The position numbers were made by a program, and so were the translations under genes. The notes under the pieces were generated by a model. That model did not search any database and was not told the DNA's origin. It worked only from the letters and a program-made list of their open reading frames with translations. DNA of 19,470 bases from Candidatus Aminicenantota bacterium (GTDB taxonomy: Bacteria > Acidobacteriota > Aminicenantia > Aminicenantales > Aminicenantaceae). Shown piece after piece: positions 14,763 through 19,470 of the stretch. Position 1 is the first letter of the stretch, and each line of letters opens with the position of its first letter. The stretch covers positions 1 to 19,470 of the forward strand of contig JAGLRY010000334.1 of the NCBI GenBank assembly GCA_023135995.1, in the 5' to 3' direction.

Positions 14763-14862
14763 AAAAGGGGACTGTTTACCTTTTTATGTAGGGTCCGTTC
14801 CCCGAACGGACCGTTTGGGAAACGGTCCCTACATCTCACAGAAAAGGGGACTGTCCCCTTTT
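14763..14862. repeat. Composite palindromic repeat (REP-like), two-hairpin cloverleaf with flanking units
   Basis: The core at 14786-14834 is closed by ATGTAGGG/CCCTACAT and contains two adjacent hairpins: GTCCGTTC-CCC-GAACGGAC (14793-14811) and ACCGTTT-GGG-AAACGGT (14810-14826). Flanking it are a degraded unit AAAAGGGGACTGTTTACC (14764-14781) and a perfect palindrome at 14842-14862 with 10-bp arms AAAAGGGGAC and GTCCCCTTTT around one T. The parts recur at 3721-3800 and 5207-5264. It sits between divergently transcribed genes. Confidence 0.85.
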
Positions 14863-14941
14863 CGTCCTTTTCTGTCTTGACTAAGAGAGAGAGGTTGGGA
14901 TATTCTTCCTGCCAAGACGTGATCCATTGAAGGAGGCAAAA

Positions 14942-15193
14942 ATGAAAAAAAAACGCCTGATTTTGAGACGGCGTGACTTTATTTCAGCCGGAATTCTCGG
15001 AAGCGCTGGCCTCTCCATATTCATAGGCCGGTTGTTCTTTTCCACCGGTGTGCCATCGAGTTTGGGAAAGGATATACAAATAAAATCAAAAAGGACAGAT
15101 CACACGCAAGTTTATGACATTGTCGAGAAATACGGCGCTGAATTCGGCGCCATCAAACCCGTCATCAGGAGACATCGAAATGGCCGTCTTTGA
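14942..15193 (+). CDS. Small Tat-signal protein
   Basis: An 83-residue protein starting at the ATG after AGGAGG (14931-14936). An in-frame ATG at 14927 lies before this site. The N-terminus carries a twin-arginine motif R-R-R-D-F-I-S followed by a moderately hydrophobic stretch (AGILGSAGLSIFIG), the usual form of Tat signals. Cleavage or anchoring would leave about 45 mature residues ('THTQVYDIVEKYGAEFGAIKP'-like region, basic end RRHRNGRL). I do not recognise the family. Its last 14 bases overlap the start of the next gene (15180), so the two are probably translationally coupled. Such a short Tat substrate usually has a partner or binds a cofactor, and neither is evident. Confidence 0.65.
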   Translation: MKKKRLILRRRDFISAGILGSAGLSIFIGRLFFSTGVPSSLGKDIQIKSKRTDHTQVYDIVEKYGAEFGAIKPVIRRHRNGRL

Positions 15194-15536
15194 GGTGGAA
15201 AGCTGGTTGGTCAAAGAGGGGAAGGAAGAGGAACACAAAAAAGCCCTGCGTGGTTGGTTCCAATGGGTGAATCAACACAGAGAGCTTTTTAAGGAATGGA
15301 AGAGCGTCCGGTATTTTGAGAAGACCGTTGCGGGGGAAGAGTCTGGGCGTCACCTCATGATGTGGGAGTATGAGAGCATGGCAGATTTCGAAGCTTACAA
15401 GAAACGCCGCTCGGATTACTCGGGTCCCTATGAAGAATATAAAACAAAGGACCCCTACCATATGGGAGTCTTCCAGCACAACAATATGAAAGTGGAGTTT
15501 TGGAAGGACTTGGAGCGCGATCTCTGGATAGAATAA
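15180..15536 (+). CDS. Small alpha/beta-barrel-like protein (ABM/NIPSNAP-like)
   Basis: I start at the ATG at 15180, which has AGGAGA (15167-15172) at good spacing. An upstream ATG at 15114 would add 22 residues of low-complexity sequence in the frame of the overlapped gene. The 118-residue protein begins with a strand 'M-A-V-F-E-V-E-S-W-L-V-K', then a helix 'E-E-E-H-K-K-A-L-R-G-W-F-Q-W', a strand 'S-V-R-Y-F-E-K', a strand 'H-L-M-M-W-E-Y-E-S-M-A-D-F-E-A-Y' and a C-terminal 'V-E-F-W-K-D-L'. This pattern fits the dimeric ferredoxin-like alpha/beta-barrel group, which includes monooxygenase-like and NIPSNAP proteins. No active site can be assigned. It overlaps the Tat-signal gene by 14 bp and is likely coexpressed. 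Confidence 0.65.
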   Translation: MAVFEVESWLVKEGKEEEHKKALRGWFQWVNQHRELFKEWKSVRYFEKTVAGEESGRHLMMWEYESMADFEAYKKRRSDYSGPYEEYKTKDPYHMGVFQHNNMKVEFWKDLERDLWIE

Positions 15537-15608
15537 GATTTTGACCGGGTTGACTCTAAAATTTAATCAGAAGAAATATCCTCGTTTTTATTCCATTTGA
15601 TGGGAACT

Positions 15609-16271
15609 CTACTCTCCTATCTCGCGTTGATCTGCATAGAGATTTCTATGTCGCGATGCCAAAAGCACCATCGTTATTACAAGTGTTAGTCCAAACATAA
15701 TCACAGCAAGAATAGGATTGAAGGATGCGATCACTATGGCCGTCAAAAATCCAAGGGAGATGAACTGGAACAAGATCATTGGTACTTTACACTGATGGGG
15801 TGATGTGTCTAACCTGATAAGACGATGTCTATGTGAGGCATAGCACCAATTGATGAAAAGCAATTGACAGATCATGATATGGTTGGTGCCATAAAAGACC
15901 ATCGATAGCCAATCGTTATAGTGGTTATAAAGAAGAAATGCAGAGAAAGGCGCGAGGGCCACAAACATGAGAAGAATGATATTGATCCAAAGTAGGACAC
16001 CATCATAACCCAAAATGAATCGGAATTGTTTGTGATGCAAGATCCAAAAAACTCCAAGAACGAGAAAGCTTATCCCATAAATGAGGAACTTCGGCCACAT
16101 TTGAGAAAGGAAAAGAACGATGTTTGCCTCCCCGCGTGATTGAAAGATCTCCGGAACTCCCAGTCCCAACGCCAATAAAGCCATAGAAATAGCAAATACC
16201 CCGTCAACTAAGGATTCGAGGCGTTTCGGGCTGGGGAGATCCGTTACCCCATAATTATCGAATTCGTTCAT
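15609..16271 (-). CDS. TMEM175-family potassium channel-like membrane protein (DUF1211)
   Basis: A 220-residue inner-membrane protein with about six membrane segments. The family signature near residue 17, 'R-L-E-S-L-V-D-G-V-F-A-I-S-M-A-L-L', matches the TMEM175 first helix (R-x-x-x-F-S-D-G-V-F-A-I), which lines the pore. Here V replaces the F-S of the canonical F-S-D triplet, so the gate differs slightly. 'F-W-I-L-H-H-K-Q-F' at about 75-83 is also typical. Bacterial homologues conduct K+ as dimers or tetramers of repeats. The start at 16271 follows GAAGGGG. A perfect -10 box (TATAAT, minus strand 16313-16308) lies upstream. It converges on the alpha/beta-barrel gene. Confidence 0.85.
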   Translation of the reverse strand: MNEFDNYGVTDLPSPKRLESLVDGVFAISMALLALGLGVPEIFQSRGEANIVLFLSQMWPKFLIYGISFLVLGVFWILHHKQFRFILGYDGVLLWINIILLMFVALAPFSAFLLYNHYNDWLSMVFYGTNHIMICQLLFINWCYASHRHRLIRLDTSPHQCKVPMILFQFISLGFLTAIVIASFNPILAVIMFGLTLVITMVLLASRHRNLYADQREIGE

Positions 16272-16307
16272 CGAAAACCCCTTCTATCTTTTGTTCGATG
16301 CTATCCC

Positions 16308-16313
16308 ATTATA
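16308..16313 (-). promoter_or_regulatory. -10 box of the TMEM175-like gene
   Basis: Minus strand TATAAT, 37 bases upstream of the start, with TTATAA about 17 bases further up as a partial -35. Confidence 0.4.
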
Positions 16314-16387
16314 CCGAAATAACACGCAATTTATAAGTATAGATAATAAAGCTTTGAGTTGAGAGGGGGAGTGCGAGTAAAAATGGT

Positions 16388-16430
16388 AATAAAGGGACGT
16401 TCTTCAGATGCGTGAGAACGTCCCTTTATT
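16388..16430 (-). terminator. Strong 16-bp hairpin terminator of the DUF2202 gene
   Basis: AATAAAGGGACGTTCT (16388-16403) is perfectly complementary to AGAACGTCCCTTTATT (16415-16430) around an 11-base loop. It starts 4 bases after the stop of the minus-strand gene and is followed on that strand by a T-rich stretch (ACCATTTTT). Its arms resemble the AAAGGGGAC repeats, so it may be a related element used as a terminator. Confidence 0.75.
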
Positions 16431-16434
16431 TATC

Positions 16435-17163
16435 TTACCAACCGGTGTTGCCGAAGATAGGATCGCCGTTCTCGTCGACCAAACCGCGTTCCATCGGAGA
16501 ATTGATGATCTCGTCAACCTCATCCTGGCTGAGATACTGTGCTTTGTAACTCTCACCATATTTATTCAAGTGTCTGGCAAAAGCTCTCAGATGATTGCGA
16601 GATCCTTTCATAAGATTTTGGTACACTGTCTTAATGTCTTTATTGTCGGCTTGAGAAAGAAAGGCCTCTAGGTCAGAAATATCCAGATCTTCTATTGTGG
16701 CGCCAACATAGACGGCATCCAACGGGGATTTCTCTCCCTGAGCCACAAGTTCATGATAGAGTTGTTGAAGCTTGGTGTTCGAAAAGAAACCCACTTCGTC
16801 ATTGAGAACTGGAATAGGAATATCATACTTTTGGAGCAGAAGTTTCAAGGCGTCCATGTGTCTCTGTTCACTGTTGGCGATGTTACTGAATATCTTGATA
16901 TTCCAGGTCTTATATAATGTGAGATAGACGTCTCTCGCCAGCTTTTCTTCCTCATACATGTAAGTCATTCCCAATATTTCTTTATTGGACAAGTCTTCGT
17001 AAGGGAGGCTGTTGATGAGTTCAGCCATACCTCCATTAAATCCGTTGCCCGAGCCGGGTCCATGTTTTCCCTTGCCGTTCCCTCCATTCCAGCTATTCCC
17101 TTGGGCGAAGGATGGAATAGTCAGAGAACCAACCAGTGCTAAAATCAGTAAAAGTTTTTTCAT
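16435..17163 (-). CDS. Exported DUF2202 ferritin-like protein
   Basis: A 242-residue secreted protein. I start at the ATG at 17163 (AAGGAGA upstream). The longer frame to 17295 would add 44 residues before an obvious signal peptide. The signal is MKKLLLILALVGSLTIPSFA (cleavage after A20), followed by a Gly/Asn/His-rich linker (21-45), then the DUF2202 helical bundle. Motifs are 'Y-E-E-E-K-L-A-R-D-V-Y' (70-80), 'S-E-Q-R-H-M-D-A-L' (98-106), 'Y-V-G-A-T-I-E-D-L' (152-160) and 'S-R-N-H-L-R-A-F' (188-195). The E-x-x-H pairs resemble ferritin-like di-iron ligands, and a metal-linked role is likely but unproven. It has a perfect sigma-54 promoter and a strong terminator, so it is a monocistronic, activator-dependent gene. 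Confidence 0.88.
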   Translation of the reverse strand: MKKLLLILALVGSLTIPSFAQGNSWNGGNGKGKHGPGSGNGFNGGMAELINSLPYEDLSNKEILGMTYMYEEEKLARDVYLTLYKTWNIKIFSNIANSEQRHMDALKLLLQKYDIPIPVLNDEVGFFSNTKLQQLYHELVAQGEKSPLDAVYVGATIEDLDISDLEAFLSQADNKDIKTVYQNLMKGSRNHLRAFARHLNKYGESYKAQYLSQDEVDEIINSPMERGLVDENGDPIFGNTGW

Positions 17164-17200
17164 TGTATGTCTCCTTTCATTTAATGAGATTTTCACTAAA

Positions 17201-17215
17201 GCAATAAGTGTGCCA
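17201..17215 (-). promoter_or_regulatory. Sigma-54 promoter of the DUF2202 gene
   Basis: The minus strand reads TGGCAC-ACTTA-TTGC, an exact -24/-12 match, 38 bases upstream of the ATG at 17163. Transcription would start near 17190. Confidence 0.85.
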
Positions 17216-17341
17216 TTTTTTATCTTATTCATTTTAAAAGAGTTATGAGATCGTGTGTTTAGAGCGCTCTGACATTTATGTCCGAAAACTGACAATTTTG
17301 TAGCTTCCGGTCCGAATCCTATTTGGTATAAATGTGTAAGA

Positions 17342-17389
17342 GTGTTTTCGAAATCACCGATTGGGATTCTCGAATATCATTCATCACGG
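17342..17389 (+). repeat. Upstream element, copy B (shared with 8849-8897)
   Basis: Exact 15-base and 13-base blocks shared with copy A, separated by 20 bases, 110 bp upstream of the M28 gene. The rest of 17216-17499 shows no other gene, apart from an in-frame upstream extension of the M28 ORF without a good start. Confidence 0.75.
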
Positions 17390-17499
17390 ATTTAGAAATG
17401 CTGTTCTGTTTGAAATTTTGGAGAATCTTGATTATGCTGATAAACTCGGGTTGTTTCAAAGCATTGGAGAATATTGTATCTAGAAAGGAGAGATTCCGG

Positions 17500-18951
17500 A
17501 TGATAGCAAAGCGTCTTTTCTTATTTATTGGAATTCTTATGCTGGTCATTCATCCCATGCGTGCGGATGATGTGGAGGATATCATGGCATCCATCAAAGG
17601 AGGGCACATCTTCGAGATCATCAATGTGCTCACCTCACATGAGATGGGAGGCCGACTATCCGGCACAGCGGGTTATAACCGTGCGGCCAAATGGGCGGGT
17701 TCGAAGTATGAAGAGTGGGGCCTAGAACCTGTGTATAGCGACAGTTTTCTTAAACCTTTCGGTATGGCTTACAACGAGATGCGCGAAACCCATTTCTCCC
17801 TAGTTCTCCCTTCAGATCCAAAAGTGAATGAGGGCAAGCCGATCGTCAAGGAAATGACAATATACAAGGATTTCTGTCCCACTCTTTACAGTGGATTCGG
17901 CCATGTGGAGGCTGAGATCGTTTTTGTCGGCTTCGGGCTCACAGCTCCTGAACTTGGATGGGATGATTACAAAGGAGTCGATGTGAAAGACAAGATCGTG
18001 GCCACTCTGCGCGGCACTCCTCGAATCCAAGGCAAAGATTTTTCAGCTTATACAGAACGCACAGTGAAGCTCCTGAATGCGAAAGAGCATGGTGCGGCTG
18101 GGATGATACTCATCAACAGAGCCGTCGTCTCTGGGGCAGGGGTCTATGTTGAAAACTTGCCCATGGTCATGGTGGGGAATGAAGTGGCCGACGTCCTCTT
18201 TAAAAGCAAAGGTTATGATGTTCAGAGCTTAAGTGCTTTGCTGGAGGATGGTCATCACCTCTCTTTCCCCACGGGGGTTCGTGCCGAGATCAATGCCATA
18301 GGCGCTCATCATCCCAAAGCGACAACTTACAATGTTATCGGAATGATCGAAGGGTCTGACCCCGTGTTGAAGGAAGAGTACTTGATATTTGGAGCCCATC
18401 TGGACCACCTCGGACCCTGGCCGATCATCCACCCAGGAGCCAGTGATAATGCCAGCGGATCAACGATCGTGATGGAGCTGGCCTATGCCTTTTCTCGACT
18501 CAAAACAAGGCCGAAACGGTCTATAATCTTTGCCCTTTTCGGAGCAGAAGAGCTGGGGCTCCTCGGGAGCAAACACATGGCAGCCAACCTGCCAAAATAT
18601 CCGTCGAAGCCGATCATGATGGTGAATATCGATGTTGCCGGCGCAGGAACCGGCATCCGCGTGACCGGGGGAAAAACCTATCCGGATCTATACGGTCTAA
18701 TCACAGAGGTGAATGATAAATATGCCATCAATCCAAACATCAGCGCGGGCGAGATATCCCCTGTGGGAGGAAATAGCGATTATGCTCCATTCCTTGCCAA
18801 GGGAATCCCCGCTTACACCAATTCTTCGAGGGGAGGACAGCGTTTCGGTATCCATACAGCAGCCGATTCTATCTATATCGTGACTCCAAAAGTCATGGAG
18901 GATATGGCGCGGCTCTATTTTATGGCCTCATACATGTACGCGAATAAATAG
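17500..18951 (+). CDS. Exported M28-family zinc metallopeptidase with PA domain
   Basis: A 483-residue aminopeptidase-type enzyme outside the cytoplasm. I start at the ATG at 17500, preceded by AAAGGAG (17484-17490). The longer frame to 17332 would add 56 residues before the signal and has no SD. The signal is MIAKRLFLFIGILMLVIHPMRA. A protease-associated (PA) domain spans about 120-260, inserted ahead of the catalytic domain. Zinc ligands and catalytic residues are all present: H300 in G-A-H-L-D-H, D316 in A-S-D-N-A-S-G, E350-E351 in G-A-E-E-L-G-L, D378 in N-I-D-V and H452 in G-I-H-T-A-A-D. It would release N-terminal residues from peptides. The DUF456 gene starts right at its stop codon, so they form an operon. 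Confidence 0.93.
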   Translation: MIAKRLFLFIGILMLVIHPMRADDVEDIMASIKGGHIFEIINVLTSHEMGGRLSGTAGYNRAAKWAGSKYEEWGLEPVYSDSFLKPFGMAYNEMRETHFSLVLPSDPKVNEGKPIVKEMTIYKDFCPTLYSGFGHVEAEIVFVGFGLTAPELGWDDYKGVDVKDKIVATLRGTPRIQGKDFSAYTERTVKLLNAKEHGAAGMILINRAVVSGAGVYVENLPMVMVGNEVADVLFKSKGYDVQSLSALLEDGHHLSFPTGVRAEINAIGAHHPKATTYNVIGMIEGSDPVLKEEYLIFGAHLDHLGPWPIIHPGASDNASGSTIVMELAYAFSRLKTRPKRSIIFALFGAEELGLLGSKHMAANLPKYPSKPIMMVNIDVAGAGTGIRVTGGKTYPDLYGLITEVNDKYAINPNISAGEISPVGGNSDYAPFLAKGIPAYTNSSRGGQRFGIHTAADSIYIVTPKVMEDMARLYFMASYMYANK

Positions 18952-18962
18952 TGGGTATTGTT

Positions 18963-19439
18963 ATGATCGTTCTGATTATTCTAGGTGTTATCTGTCTCCT
19001 CATCGGGATTTTAGGCTGTGTCATTCCGGGTATCGCAGGGCCTCCTTTCAGTTTTCTCGCTTTGATCCTTCTCTCCATCGCAAAGGGATGGGAACCCTTT
19101 AGTGTACAGTTCCTGATAGTGATGGCGGTGATCACAATTGTTGTGACCGCTCTGGATTATATCGTACCTGCTGCGGGAGCCAAGAAATTCGGTGCCTCCA
19201 GAGCGGGATTTTGGGGAGCGGTCCTTGGGTTGTTTGGCGGACTTATTTTGTTTCCTCCCTTCGGGATGATTATTGGCGCATTCCTCGGCGCGATCATCGG
19301 AGAGCTGATCGTAGGAAAAGAGGGGAGTCAAGCCCTGAAAGCAGGATGGGGCGTGTTTATAGGCGTGATGTTTGGAATGCTCTTGAAACTGATCGCGTCG
19401 GGAATAATGACCTTTTATTTTATTAAAGCACTGTTTTAA
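18963..19439 (+). CDS. DUF456 integral membrane protein
   Basis: A small inner-membrane protein of 158 residues from the ATG at 18963. A GTG at 18951, overlapping the TAG of the M28 gene by one base, would add MGIV and is a plausible alternative. The DUF456 signature 'I-L-G-C-V-I-P-G-I-A-G-P-P-F-S-F' is at about 18-33. Several glycine-rich membrane helices follow ('G-L-F-G-G-L-I-L-F-P-P-F-G-M-I-I-G-A-F-L-G-A-I-I-G-E'). Four to five membrane segments are expected. The function of the family is unknown. Its close coupling to the M28 peptidase gene suggests cotranscription. The TAA stop is part of the repeat shared with 10547. Confidence 0.82.
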   Translation: MIVLIILGVICLLIGILGCVIPGIAGPPFSFLALILLSIAKGWEPFSVQFLIVMAVITIVVTALDYIVPAAGAKKFGASRAGFWGAVLGLFGGLILFPPFGMIIGAFLGAIIGELIVGKEGSQALKAGWGVFIGVMFGMLLKLIASGIMTFYFIKALF

Positions 19440-19452
19440 CCTGAATTATTCA
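19437..19452. repeat. Gene-end repeat, copy shared with 10547
   Basis: TAACCTGAATTATTCA overlaps the stop codon of the DUF456 gene (TAA 19437-19439). It matches 10547-10562 at 15 of 16 positions. The window ends 18 bases later, so the full extent is not visible. Confidence 0.5.
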
Positions 19453-19470
19453 CGAGCCGATCTCACCGCA

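Noticed and set aside
14893..14912. Possible sigma-54 site before the Tat-signal gene (GGGATATTCTTCCTGC).
   Set aside because: GG/GC spacing fits, but the -24 element matches only the GG and the -12 is CTGC, so it is too weak to call.
17448..17462. GG-N10-GC arrangement before the M28 peptidase gene (GGTTGTTTCAAAGC).
   Set aside because: Only the two dinucleotides match, and the surrounding bases do not resemble TGGCAC or TTGC.

Overview
The window reads like a chromosomal stretch of a Gram-negative (diderm) bacterium. It encodes a FadL-type outer-membrane beta-barrel, a periplasmic efflux adaptor, lipoproteins and a LolA-like carrier. The mix of a 6-bladed beta-propeller protein, large exported S9 and M28 peptidases and many small exported proteins resembles uncultured Acidobacteriota-related lineages such as Candidatus Aminicenantes. 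That taxonomic guess is inference from gene content only. I see no rRNA, tRNA, CRISPR array, transposase, phage or complete mobile element.

Layout. 1-2431: the end of a HlyD-type adaptor (5' end outside the window) and a MacB/FtsX-type ABC permease, an export operon whose ATPase is not in view. 2514-3494: an ARPP-1 (DUF6569) protein. 3495-3811: a decayed gene remnant and hairpin repeats. 3812-5206: a predicted lipoprotein with a full arginine-deiminase active site. 5262-6380 (minus): a secreted 6-bladed beta-propeller protein. 6634-7938: a FadL-family porin with a perfect sigma-54 promoter. 7955-8085: a structured, possibly pseudoknotted RNA element with a micro-ORF and a terminator. 8170-10542: a lipoprotein, a thioredoxin-fold protein and a LolA-like protein. 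10584-12341: an aldo/keto-reductase C-terminal remnant (minus), a PD-(D/E)XK Fe-S nuclease (plus) and a 61-residue membrane peptide (minus). 12557-14611 (minus): an S9 prolyl-oligopeptidase-type peptidase. 14763-14862: a composite hairpin repeat. 14942-15536: a Tat-signal small protein overlapping an alpha/beta-barrel protein. 15609-16271 (minus): a TMEM175-type channel. 16435-17163 (minus): a DUF2202 ferritin-like protein with a perfect sigma-54 promoter. 17500-19439: an M28 metallopeptidase and a DUF456 membrane protein.

Most genes act at the envelope: export, outer-membrane uptake, extracytoplasmic peptide hydrolysis and redox. The two peptidases, the FadL porin and the efflux operon would suit a peptide- and lipid-scavenging heterotroph. 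They are separate transcription units, so a single pathway is not shown.

The most interesting signals are regulatory and structural. There are two exact sigma-54 promoters (TGGCAC-N5-TTGC) next to envelope gene starts, plus two weaker ones. There is an RNA-like element after the FadL gene. A family of short palindromic repeats shows a compensatory base-pair change between copies. Two gene remnants mark old rearrangements. The secreted arginine-deiminase homologue is the most unusual protein.
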